Origin: Millisia brevis NBRC 105863 | Lineage (GTDB): Bacteria; Actinomycetota; Actinomycetes; Mycobacteriales; Mycobacteriaceae | Length of the DNA: 64,000 bases | Direction of reading: 5' to 3' | Assembly: GCF_001552615.1 (NCBI RefSeq) | Contig: NZ_BCRN01000003.1 | Location: 186,001 to 250,000 of the forward strand | In this document: piece after piece, positions 52,636 to 60,414 of the stretch | Layout: each line of letters begins with the position of its first letter | Numbering within the stretch: position 1 is the first letter of the stretch | The notes under the pieces: model-generated | Told to the model about the DNA's origin: nothing | The model's database searches: none | What the model saw: only the letters and a program-made list of their open reading frames with translations | Position numbers and translations under genes: made by a program

Positions 52636-53334
52636 CTACTGCGGCAGGTTGGCGAGCAGCTCGCGCATCTGCGCGATCTCGGCGGTCTGGTCGGCGATGA
52701 CCTTCTCCGACAGTTGCAGCGCGGCGGGGTTGAGCCCGTTGTCCAGGTGGTGTTGGGCCATCGTGACCGCGCCCTCGTGGTGGGCGATCATCTGCTCGAG
52801 GAAGAGGCGGGCTGCGGCCACGCCGTCGGCGGCACGCAGCTCGTCGAGGTCGGTAGCGCTCATCATTCCCATGCCGGGCGAGGTGGTGGTCGCGTCGCCG
52901 GTCGTGCCGTGGTCCATACCGTCGTGGTTCATCGTTCCCGCATCCGCGCCGGGGTCCTGGCCCCACGTCTGCAGCCAGGTGGTCATCTCCTGGATCTCGG
53001 GTTCCTGGGCGGCCTTGATGTTCTCGGCGAGGGTGGTGATCTGCGGGTCGATATCGGTCTTCGCCAGGATGATGTCCGACATCTCGACCGCCTGCTGGTG
53101 GTGGGCGATCATGCCGGTCGCATACATGACGTCCGCGTCGTTGAACTGCGACGACTGCGCATCGGTCGACTCCGCGGACGTCGCGTCGGTGGTACCGGTC
53201 CCCGCGGCGACGGCCGTGGTCGAGGTGGTGTCCGTCGACTCGGTCGCCCCGGAACAGCCGGCCAGTATCACCGCCGCGGCCGCCGCTGCGGCGATCGTGA
53301 CCGTTGTCCTGCGTGCTCGCTGTGTTGTCCCCAT
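52636..53334 (-). CDS. DUF305 lipoprotein
   Basis: A 232-residue secreted lipoprotein. The signal peptide ends at lipobox LAGC. After a Thr/Ala-rich linker come two DUF305 repeats, each with the motif MIAHHxxAVxM (MIAHHQQAVEM and MIAHHEGAVTM). They are separated by a Met/His-rich linker (MNHDGMDHG, MGMM) that suggests copper or another metal. The family has a ferritin-like helical fold and often occurs beside copper-response genes. The start ATG at 53334 has GAGG very close. Alone in its transcription unit. Confidence 0.85.
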   Translation of the reverse strand: MGTTQRARRTTVTIAAAAAAAVILAGCSGATESTDTTSTTAVAAGTGTTDATSAESTDAQSSQFNDADVMYATGMIAHHQQAVEMSDIILAKTDIDPQITTLAENIKAAQEPEIQEMTTWLQTWGQDPGADAGTMNHDGMDHGTTGDATTTSPGMGMMSATDLDELRAADGVAAARLFLEQMIAHHEGAVTMAQHHLDNGLNPAALQLSEKVIADQTAEIAQMRELLANLPQ

Positions 53335-53345
53335 AGCCTCGACCC

Positions 53346-53370
53346 TACATACCCCTACCCCGTATATGTA
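53346..53370. promoter_or_regulatory. Inverted repeat upstream of the DUF305 gene
   Basis: TACATA (53346-53351) and TATGTA (53365-53370) flank ACCCCTACCCCG. The inner part ATACCCCTACCCCGTAT resembles CsoR-type copper operators, which usually read ATACCCCyrnGGGGTAT, but the right half here has C where G is expected. It lies 12-36 bases before the start codon, where a repressor would act. Weak. Confidence 0.3.
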
Positions 53371-53468
53371 TCCAAGGTTGCCCTCACCCCGAGTGCACAC
53401 CACTTCCCCCGCCCGGCGGGTCGCCTAGTCTGACGTCGGGACCCAGACGCGTACGAAAGGGATCGGGG

Positions 53469-54047
53469 ATGACAACACCGCCGCAGACGATCTGGATCAT
53501 TCGGCACGGCGAGAAGCCGGAGGGAAGTATCGACGGCATCGACAGCGCCGGGCGGGTCAACAAGCACTCGCTGACCACCCGTGGGTGACAACGGGCGGGC
53601 GCTCTGGGCATGGTTTTCACCCGGCCGCCGAAGCCGGGCACCCCGCCGCTGTCGGAGCCGGACAGCCTGCTGTGCCCGACCTACGGCAGCGCGACCGATA
53701 CCCAGATCCATCGGCCCTTCCAGACGCTGACCGGCCTGGCGGGGACCACGAATCAGAAGATCAAGACCCCGTTCTCGACCGGCCAGGAGAAGCAGCTTGG
53801 CGACGCGGTGGTGTCCGACTACTCCGGCACCGTCCTGATCTGCTGGGAGCACGACCACATCCCGGCGATCGCGCAGGCGCTGCCGACCACACCCGGGACG
53901 GTGCTGCCGGACGCCTGGCCGTCCGACCGGTACGACCTGATCTGGCAGTTCAGCCTGGACGGGCAGCGCTACAGCTTCGACATCCTCCCGCAGCACGCCC
54001 TCGGCGGCGACGGTCCGGCACCGGCGCTGCCCACCTCGGACCAGTAG
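53469..54047 (+). pseudogene. Histidine phosphatase gene interrupted by an in-frame TGA
   Basis: A 192-codon frame. It begins MTTPPQTIWIIRHGEKPEGS with the phosphohistidine motif R12-H13-G14-E15. It runs through NKHSLTTRG to codon 40, which is TGA (53586-53588), and continues in the same frame as QRAGALGMVFTRPPKPGTPP to the real stop TAG at 54045-54047. Related proteins have Trp here (RGWQRAGAL), and TGG to TGA is one change. The rest shows no other damage, so the lesion is recent, tolerated by readthrough, or a sequence error. The part after the stop alone (from ATG 53610) lacks the catalytic histidine. Family: phosphoglycerate-mutase-like phosphatase. Confidence 0.8.
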
Positions 54048-54069
54048 ACCGGGTGCCGGACGGGCGCGG

Positions 54070-54453
54070 TCACCCCTGCAGGAGCGCCGCCATCCGCGGC
54101 ACAACCACCTGAATCCCCTTGATGGGACGCAACATCACCTTGAACGAGGTGATCCGGTCCGCGTCGTTCCAGTGGATCATGTCCACCCCGTTGACCTGCA
54201 TACCGTCGACGGTGGTGACAAATTCGAGCACCGCGGACCGGTCGCCGAACCACTGCTCGACGTACCGGAAGTCGTCGCCGCCGAAGACCTCGATCGCCGC
54301 CGTGAGGTACCTCAGCGTCAACGCCTTGCCCTCCTGCGGGGAGAACACCACCGGGGAGACGAAGACCGCGTCGTCGGCGATCAGCGTGTCGAGGTCGTCG
54401 GCGCGGCGGTCGTGCAGGATGTCGATCCAACGCTGGATCACCGGCGGAGTCAT
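54070..54453 (-). CDS. SnoaL/NTF2-like protein
   Basis: A 127-residue protein of the NTF2 cone fold: MTPPVIQRWIDILHDRRADDLDTLIADDAVFVSPVV, then VLEFVTTVDGMQVNGVDMIHWNDADRITSFKVMLRP. Members are isomerases, cyclases or binding proteins; nothing here fixes a reaction. Start at 54453 is preferred by comparison with family starts; an ATG at 54477 is also in frame, with a GGGGGG run that is too near to help. It converges on the broken phosphatase gene. Confidence 0.78.
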   Translation of the reverse strand: MTPPVIQRWIDILHDRRADDLDTLIADDAVFVSPVVFSPQEGKALTLRYLTAAIEVFGGDDFRYVEQWFGDRSAVLEFVTTVDGMQVNGVDMIHWNDADRITSFKVMLRPIKGIQVVVPRMAALLQG

Positions 54454-54500
54454 GCGGGACAGTATCCCCCGAGTCATCCCCCCGAAGTCCTATATCCGTG

Positions 54501-55040
54501 TCATACCCCGGTGTCCTCCACCGAGGCGCGGATGGCCGCCACCAACGTGCCCACCGCCGTCTCGATGCCTGCGGAAGTGTCGACGCGCAGCACCGACAGC
54601 GCCCGCGGCTCGTACCGTCGCTGCACGACCTCGGCCCACGTCGGAACGGTCAATCCCTCGAGGTCGGAGACGCGTTCCTCGACGCGGCGGCGGTGCAGCG
54701 CCCGGTCGACGCAGGTCACCTCGACGTCGATGAGGTTCGCGTGCGCCGCGTCCGCGACCGCCGCCCAGGCCGTCCGGGTGATGCCCAGCGGATTGACGCT
54801 GTCCGCGACGACGTCGTGCCCGGCCCGCAGCAGATCGCCCGCGACCGCGTAGGCGACGCGGTATCCCGCATCGGGATTCGACTCCCAGCCGCCGGCCCGC
54901 TCGACGATGCCGGACGTGCTCAGCGCGGCTTCGATCGTGTCGATCCGCAGGTGCACCGCGCCGGTCTCCGCGCCCACCGCGCGGGCGATCGTCGTCTTGC
55001 CGACGCCGGGGAGCCCGGACAGCACGACCAGCGAGCTCAC
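54501..55040 (-). CDS. P-loop kinase-like AAA protein
   Basis: A 179-residue P-loop NTPase. Walker A GLPGVGKTT is at residues 9-17, LRIDTIEAAL follows as a nucleotide-kinase-like LID/acceptor region, and GHDVVADSVNP as the second conserved site. It is similar to small kinases of the zeta-toxin/chloramphenicol-phosphotransferase and AAA_33 groups. The phosphate acceptor is unknown. The GTG at 55040 overlaps the CPBP gene stop by GTGA. Confidence 0.78.
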   Translation of the reverse strand: MSSLVVLSGLPGVGKTTIARAVGAETGAVHLRIDTIEAALSTSGIVERAGGWESNPDAGYRVAYAVAGDLLRAGHDVVADSVNPLGITRTAWAAVADAAHANLIDVEVTCVDRALHRRRVEERVSDLEGLTVPTWAEVVQRRYEPRALSVLRVDTSAGIETAVGTLVAAIRASVEDTGV

Positions 55041-55744
55041 GATCCGGCGACGCCGTGGTAGATGATTCCGGCGCTGTTGTACACCACGTGCACCAGGATG
55101 CCGGGCCAGATGGAATCCGAAAAGCGCAGCAGCAGACCGGTGGCCAGTCCGATCACGAAGGCCAAGGGCATCACCGAATTGATGCCGTGGGCGACGGCGA
55201 AGATCGCCGCGCTGACCAGGACGCCGACCCACGGCCCCCACCGGAACAGGAAGTTCGCGAGGACCCCGCGGAAGAGCACCTCTTCACCGAACGGGGTCAG
55301 CAGGCCGCCGAGCGCGACCGCGACGATCAGGGACAGCGCCCCGGCGCTCGCGGCGTCGCGGTAGCCCTGCTGGACGCCCTCCGAGCCCGGGAAGAAGGGG
55401 TCGAAGACCGCCGACACAGGCCAGCTGAGCAGGAAGCAGGCAAAGCCGACGCCCGCGCCGAGCAGCAACCATCGCAGGTCGACGCGCCGGAACCCGAACG
55501 GGGCGAAGGCGCGCAGGCGCACGGCCACCGCCGCCAGGAACGCCAGCAGCGGGACCAGGCCGGAGATCAGGAAGTTGATGTGCCCCAACGAGACGGGGAA
55601 GTCCTCGGGCAACAGGACGGTGATCAGGCCCGCGGCAAGGTACAGCACGACCGCGACCACGATCGCGACACCCAGTTCGAGCCAACCGGGCCGAACGATG
55701 GTGTCCGGATCCCGGTCGGCCGACTGCTCATGCACACTGCTCAT
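55037..55744 (-). CDS. CPBP family intramembrane metalloprotease
   Basis: A 235-residue membrane protein with about seven helices of the Abi/CAAX-protease type. The catalytic motifs GEEVLFRG (EExxxR), FAVAHGINS and LVHVVYNS carry the glutamates and histidines of the zinc site. Members cleave prenylated or bacteriocin-related peptides; here the substrate is unknown. Start taken as ATG 55744, without a good ribosome site. Co-translated with the P-loop kinase gene. Confidence 0.85.
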   Translation of the reverse strand: MSSVHEQSADRDPDTIVRPGWLELGVAIVVAVVLYLAAGLITVLLPEDFPVSLGHINFLISGLVPLLAFLAAVAVRLRAFAPFGFRRVDLRWLLLGAGVGFACFLLSWPVSAVFDPFFPGSEGVQQGYRDAASAGALSLIVAVALGGLLTPFGEEVLFRGVLANFLFRWGPWVGVLVSAAIFAVAHGINSVMPLAFVIGLATGLLLRFSDSIWPGILVHVVYNSAGIIYHGVAGS

Positions 55745-55791
55745 GCCGCGAAAACCTAGGCCGTGCCCCTGGGGCACGGTCAAGGGTCAGC

Positions 55792-57606
55792 TCAGGCGGA
55801 GACCAGAGCCCCGCTATCGGTGCTGGCCTCGAGCAGCCGCGCGTAGGCGCCGTCGGCTTCGACCAGCTGCTCGTGGCTGCCGATCTCGGCGATATGACCG
55901 TGATCGAGCACCAGGATGCGATCGGCATTTCGCACCGTCGAGAGCCGGTGGGCGACCACGATGGTGGTGCGCCCGGCCATCAGCGCGTCGAGCGCCTGCT
56001 GGACGGCGTGTTCGGTGCGGTTGTCGAGGGCGCTGGTCGCCTCGTCGAGCACCAGGACCGGCGGATTGCGCAGGACGGTGCGGGCGATCGCCAGGCGCTG
56101 CTTCTCGCCACCGGAGAACCGGTAGCCGCGCTCGCCGACCATCGTGTCGTAGCCGTCGTCCAATCCTTCGATGAAGTCGTGGATCTGCGCCACGCGGGCG
56201 GCTTCCTCGATCTCCTCGTCGGTGGCGTCGGGCTTGGCGAAGCGCAGGTTCTCGCGAATCGTCGCGTGGAAGAGGTAGGTCTCCTGGGAGACCACCCCGA
56301 CGGTGTCCGCGACGGTCTGCAGGCTCAGCTCGCGCAGGTCGATGCCGTCGATGGTCACCGATCCCTCGGTCGGGTCGTACAACCGGGCGGCCAGGTAGCC
56401 GATCGTGGTCTTGCCGGCGCCGGTCGCACCGACGATCGCCAGGGTGTGCCCGGCGGGGATGGTCAGGTCGAGGTCGTCGAGAGCGGGGCGATCGGCGCCC
56501 GGGTAGCTGAATGCGACGTGGTTGAAGCCGACTTCGCGTCCGGCGGCCGGCGGCAACGCCTTGGCCTCGGCCGGGTCGTCGATGTCGATCGGCAGGTCGA
56601 GGTATTCGAAGACGCGGCCGAAGAGGGCCATCGAGCTCTGCACCTCGACGCCGACGCTCAGCAGCGACATCACCGGTCGGAAGAGCTGGGTCTGCAGGGT
56701 GGTCACGGCGACCAGAGTGCCGACGGTGACCGAATTGCCGTGGCCGATGGTGAATCCGGCGAACCAGTAGACCAGGGCGGGCATCGCGGCGAAGCTGATC
56801 GAGATCGTCGCCATCCGCCACTTTCCGGCCATCGTGGAGTCGAGTTCGGCCTTGGCGACCTCGCGGGAACGGTCGGCGAAACGGTCGATCAGCGCGCTCG
56901 ACGCGCCGGCGGTCTTGCCGAGCAGGATGCCGCTGACCGACAGCGATTCCTCCACCTGCACCGACATCTGGCCGAGCAGCCGTTGCCGGCGACCGGTGAT
57001 CTGGCGACGTTCGTCGCCGATACGGCGGGCGATGCGCACGAAGACCGGCAGGATCGCCAGGGAGAAGAGTGCGAGGCGCCAGTCGAGGACCAGCAGCGCG
57101 ATCACGGTGGCGACGACGGTCGCGGCGTTCTGCGCGATCGTGGTGGCGGTATTGGTGACCACCGACTGCATGCCGCCGATGTCGTTGGCGATGCGCGACT
57201 GCACCTCACCGGTGCGGGTGCGCGCGAAGAAGGACAGCGACTGGCGCTGCAGGTGGCGGTAGACCCGCACGCGCAGGCCGTGCATGAGGTCCTGGCCGAT
57301 CGTGTTCGACATCCAGGTCTGCACGACGCCGAGGCAGTTCGTGACGACGGCGATCGCGATCATGCCGCCGGCCAGGACCGTCACGAGACCGACGTTGGCC
57401 TCGGGGATCGCGTGGTCGAGCATGTCGCGCAGCAGCAGCGGCGAGCCGAGGGCGATGACCGCGGAGATCGCGATGATCAGGCAGACGACGGCGATGCGCG
57501 AGCGGTAGGGATGGAACAGGGCCAGGACACGGTGGAGCGGGGCCGGTGGGCCGTCCGGCCGATGAATGGATTCCCGACGTCCGGGTGATGTGGGTACCAC
57601 TGTCAT
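55792..57606 (-). CDS. ABC half-exporter (MsbA/LmrA type)
   Basis: A 604-residue fused permease-ATPase. Six helices occupy residues 35-320, the ATPase domain the rest: Walker A GATGAGKTT, signature FSGGEKQR, Walker B VLVLDEATSALD and switch histidine (VVAHRLSTV). It acts as a homodimer, or as a heterodimer if a partner exists elsewhere. I chose ATG 57606, with AGGAGG five bases upstream, not GTG 57612. It is divergent from marR with a palindrome between; a drug or lipid exporter under MarR control is likely. The cargo is unknown. Confidence 0.9.
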   Translation of the reverse strand: MTVVPTSPGRRESIHRPDGPPAPLHRVLALFHPYRSRIAVVCLIIAISAVIALGSPLLLRDMLDHAIPEANVGLVTVLAGGMIAIAVVTNCLGVVQTWMSNTIGQDLMHGLRVRVYRHLQRQSLSFFARTRTGEVQSRIANDIGGMQSVVTNTATTIAQNAATVVATVIALLVLDWRLALFSLAILPVFVRIARRIGDERRQITGRRQRLLGQMSVQVEESLSVSGILLGKTAGASSALIDRFADRSREVAKAELDSTMAGKWRMATISISFAAMPALVYWFAGFTIGHGNSVTVGTLVAVTTLQTQLFRPVMSLLSVGVEVQSSMALFGRVFEYLDLPIDIDDPAEAKALPPAAGREVGFNHVAFSYPGADRPALDDLDLTIPAGHTLAIVGATGAGKTTIGYLAARLYDPTEGSVTIDGIDLRELSLQTVADTVGVVSQETYLFHATIRENLRFAKPDATDEEIEEAARVAQIHDFIEGLDDGYDTMVGERGYRFSGGEKQRLAIARTVLRNPPVLVLDEATSALDNRTEHAVQQALDALMAGRTTIVVAHRLSTVRNADRILVLDHGHIAEIGSHEQLVEADGAYARLLEASTDSGALVSA

Positions 57607-57676
57607 GGGCACCTCCTTATGAAGCTCGGGGGCCCGGTCTCTCGGGGCTGTGGTTCGAGGACCCGGCCGATATAGA

Positions 57677-57689
57677 TGAGGTTACCTCA
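57677..57689. promoter_or_regulatory. MarR operator candidate between the ABC exporter and marR
   Basis: TGAGGT (57677-57682) and ACCTCA (57684-57689) form a perfect six-base dyad around a single T, in the 119-base divergent gap, about 71 bases from the exporter start and 37 from the marR start. Confidence 0.55.
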
Positions 57690-57725
57690 CTATGAGGCCG
57701 ACCGGTGTAACGCTAGACTTCGGCT

Positions 57726-58226
57726 GTGCATTCCCCCGACGCCGCACACGGTCCCGGACCTACCGGGACGCCCGACTCCGAGGCAGTCGACCTGGCCGAC
57801 ACGCTGCTGTCGGTGGCGTTGACCATCCGCCGCCGACACGCCGCGGCTCTCGAACCGCTCGGTCTGACGCCCTGGCACAGCCGGGCGCTGCGCACGATCG
57901 GGCGCTCGGACGAACCGCTGCGCCTCGGCGACCTCGCCGCACGATTGCGGATCGCGCCGCGGTCGACGACCGAGGTGGTCGACAGCCTCCAGGACGAGGG
58001 CCTGGTGCGCCGCACCCCCGATCCGGCCGATCGGCGGGCGACGCTGGTCGAGCTGACCGACGCCGGCCGCGACACCCTCGATGCGGTGGCCGCCGCCCAG
58101 GACGGCATCTCGAGCGAGATCTTCGGCCGCCTCGACCACGACGAGCGCGTCGAACTGCGCCGACTGCTCGATCGCGCCATCCCCGAAACCCAGCGCGTCC
58201 CCCGGCGGCGGCCCGCTCGATCGTGA
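57726..58226 (+). CDS. MarR family transcriptional regulator
   Basis: A 166-residue winged-helix regulator. The core is LTPWHSRALRTIGRSDEPLRLGDLAARLRIAPRSTTEVVDSLQDEGLVRRTPDPADRRATLVELT, with the wing DPADRRA. GTG start at 57726 with little ribosome site, so it may have a short or absent leader. It probably represses the divergent ABC exporter and itself. Its stop lies in a tandem repeat (58219-58276). Confidence 0.9.
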   Translation: MHSPDAAHGPGPTGTPDSEAVDLADTLLSVALTIRRRHAAALEPLGLTPWHSRALRTIGRSDEPLRLGDLAARLRIAPRSTTEVVDSLQDEGLVRRTPDPADRRATLVELTDAGRDTLDAVAAAQDGISSEIFGRLDHDERVELRRLLDRAIPETQRVPRRRPARS

Positions 58227-58276
58227 CCCCCGGCCGGCGGTTCGGCCGATCGTGACCTCAGGCCGGCGATTCGGCA
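58219..58276. repeat. 29-base tandem repeat spanning the marR stop codon
   Basis: Copy one (58219-58247) and copy two (58248-58276) share 25 of 29 positions: GATCGTGACC, three variable bases, GGCCGGCG, one variable base, TTCGGC. Copy one contains the marR TGA (58224-58226); copy two carries a duplicate TGA at the same place. Confidence 0.8.
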
Positions 58277-58395
58277 CAGGTATCCCAGACTCGCGATGAT
58301 CCCAACCATGGTTCGGGTCCCACACGGGCACCTACCGTGACGATCGTCCGCTCGCTGCCGGGAATGGCCCGGGCCGGGGCGGGAGGAGGCCCGAT

Positions 58396-60012
58396 ATGGT
58401 CGACGATCCCACCCTGACCACCGATGTTCTGGTCATCGGCGGCGGACCCGCCGCGACGTGGGCGGCGTTGTACGCACGCGAGAACGGCGCCGAGGTGGTC
58501 CTGGTCGACAAGGGCTATTGCGGCACCTCGGGCGCGACCGCGCCGGCGGGCACCGGGGTCTGGTACGTCGCCCCCGATCCCGCGGCGCGGGAGGCGGCGA
58601 AGGCGAGCCGCGAACGTCCCGGCGGCAACCTCGCCGACCACAACTGGATGGACCGCGTCCTCGAGCGGACCTATCGCAATATGCACCGACTCGGCGACGA
58701 GGGTCGCTACCCGTACCCGGTCGATCCCGCGACCGGCGAGCCGATCCGCACCGGGGTCCAGGGACCCGAGTACATGCGGCGGATGCGCGCCTGGGTGCAG
58801 CGACGCGGGGTGCGCATCCTCGATCACTCCCCCGCGCTGGAGTTGCTGGTCGACACGCACGGCCGGGTGGCGGGCGCCGCCGGCTACCGCCGCCAGGAGG
58901 GTCGCGACTACCGCGTCCGGGCCGGTGCGGTGATTCTGGCGACCGGCGGCTGCGCCTTCCTGTCGCGGGCGTTGGGCACCAATGTCGACACCGGCGACGG
59001 CGCGTTGATGGCCGCCGAGGTCGGCGCGCACTTCTCCGGGATGGAGTTCTCCAACGCCTACGGGATCGCCCCCAAGGGCTCGACGATCACCAAGACCGCC
59101 TACTACGGCTACGCGAATTTCTACCGTGCCGACGGCTCGATCCTCGAGGGTGCGGGCTCGTTGGTCGGGCGTTCGGTGATCGCGAGGACCCTGCTGGACG
59201 AGAAGGTCTTCGCCCGGCTCGATCGCGCCGACGCGACGGTCGCCGCACAGATGCGCCTGGGGCAGCCGAACTTCTTCCTGCAGTTCGATCGACGCGGAAT
59301 CGACCCGTTCACCGATCTGTTCGAGGTCGATCTGCTGGCCGAGGGCACGGTCCGCGGGACGGGCGGGATCGACCTTTTCGACGAGGATTGCCGCACCGGG
59401 GTGCCCGGTCTCTATGCGGCCGGCGACGCCGCCACCCGGGAGCGGATCTGCGGCGGATTCACCGGCGGCGGCAGCCACAATGCGGCCTGGGCGATGGCGT
59501 CCGGCAGCTTCGCCGGCGCCGCGGCCGCCCACGACGCGCTCGGTTCACGCATCCGGACGGCATCGAATCCGCGCGGCGCGGGGACGATCGCGATCGGGGT
59601 CCGGGCGCGGCCGGCGGGGACGCGGCCGGCGGAGGTGCTGGCGGCGGCGCAATCGCACCTGCTGCCCGTCGAGCGGAACTACCTGCGGTCGGGTGATCGC
59701 ATGTCGGCGGCGCAGCGCGGGCTCGACGACGTGTGGGATGCGGTCTCGGACCCGGACTTCGGGGCCGGCGACGCGGCGGGCCGGGTCCGCGCCCGCGAGG
59801 TCGCGGCGATCACCGCCGTCGGCCGCTGGATGTACGCATCGGCGCTCGCGCGGACCGAGAGTCGCGGGATGAGCAAGCGCGAGGACTACCCGGACCTCGA
59901 TCCGGCGCAGCGCGGACACGTTCTGACCGGGGGCCTCGACACGGTGTGGACGCGCCGAACGGCACCCTCCGATGCCTCGCGGGACCCGGGCATCGCGGCG
60001 CGCGTCGCATGA
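58396..60012 (+). CDS. FAD-dependent fumarate-reductase/SDH/AprA-like oxidoreductase
   Basis: A 538-residue flavoprotein: N-terminal FAD motif VLVIGGGPAATWAALYARENGAEVVLVDKG, an FCC/SDH-type cap domain, and a C-terminal GLYAAGDAA FAD segment. The catalytic Arg/His pattern of true fumarate reductases is not obvious. The gene overlaps a 4Fe-4S ferredoxin by ATGA, which resembles the AprA-AprB (adenylylsulfate reductase) layout. Comparable AprAB-like pairs occur near sulfur- or nitrate-type ABC importers. The substrate is unknown. Confidence 0.8.
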   Translation: MVDDPTLTTDVLVIGGGPAATWAALYARENGAEVVLVDKGYCGTSGATAPAGTGVWYVAPDPAAREAAKASRERPGGNLADHNWMDRVLERTYRNMHRLGDEGRYPYPVDPATGEPIRTGVQGPEYMRRMRAWVQRRGVRILDHSPALELLVDTHGRVAGAAGYRRQEGRDYRVRAGAVILATGGCAFLSRALGTNVDTGDGALMAAEVGAHFSGMEFSNAYGIAPKGSTITKTAYYGYANFYRADGSILEGAGSLVGRSVIARTLLDEKVFARLDRADATVAAQMRLGQPNFFLQFDRRGIDPFTDLFEVDLLAEGTVRGTGGIDLFDEDCRTGVPGLYAAGDAATRERICGGFTGGGSHNAAWAMASGSFAGAAAAHDALGSRIRTASNPRGAGTIAIGVRARPAGTRPAEVLAAAQSHLLPVERNYLRSGDRMSAAQRGLDDVWDAVSDPDFGAGDAAGRVRAREVAAITAVGRWMYASALARTESRGMSKREDYPDLDPAQRGHVLTGGLDTVWTRRTAPSDASRDPGIAARVA

Positions 60013-60338
60013 TCGAGGTGGTGCTCGCCGATGCCTGCATCGGCTGCGACAAGTGTGTGCTCGCCTGCCCCACCAACGTCTTCGATCACGGCACCGACGG
60101 CATCCCGATCATCGCCCGCCAGTCGGACTGCCAGACCTGCTTCATGTGCGAGGCCTATTGCCCCGCCGACGCGCTCTACGTCAGTCCGGAATCGGGTCCG
60201 GATCCGCGGCCGCACCGCCGGCTCCCGACCGAGCAGATCGGGACCTACCGCGCACGGATCGGGTGGGGCAGGGGGCGCACACCCGGTTCGTCCGTCGCGA
60301 TCGGCCCCGAACTGCCGACCGGTCGCCCGCGCGGTTGA
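60009..60338 (+). CDS. 2x[4Fe-4S] ferredoxin partner of the FAD oxidoreductase
   Basis: A 109-residue ferredoxin with two cluster motifs: CIGCDKCVLACP around residues 10-21 and CQTCFMCEAYCP around 42-53. The last 45 residues are basic and disordered. AprB-like in size and coupling (ATGA overlap with the FAD gene), so it probably passes electrons to or from the flavoprotein. Ends ahead of a strong hairpin shared with the convergent btuF-like gene. Confidence 0.88.
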   Translation: MIEVVLADACIGCDKCVLACPTNVFDHGTDGIPIIARQSDCQTCFMCEAYCPADALYVSPESGPDPRPHRRLPTEQIGTYRARIGWGRGRTPGSSVAIGPELPTGRPRG

Positions 60339-60355
60339 CCTCCGGCTCCCCGGCC

Positions 60356-60389
60356 GAGGGCCCGCATCCTCGGACGGTTGCGGGCCCTC
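60356..60389. terminator. Bidirectional terminator between ferredoxin and btuF-like genes
   Basis: GAGGGCCCGCA (60356-60366) is complementary to TGCGGGCCCTC (60379-60389) with a 12-base loop. Confidence 0.75.
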
Positions 60390-60414
60390 GTCACGGTGGG
60401 GACGAACGGAACGA

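Noticed and set aside
53586-53588. TGA as a selenocysteine codon in the phosphatase
   Set aside because: Relatives have Trp, not Cys, at this site, and no stem-loop typical of bacterial SECIS is evident behind it. The SelW-like and formate dehydrogenase genes in the window also use Cys or ordinary codons.
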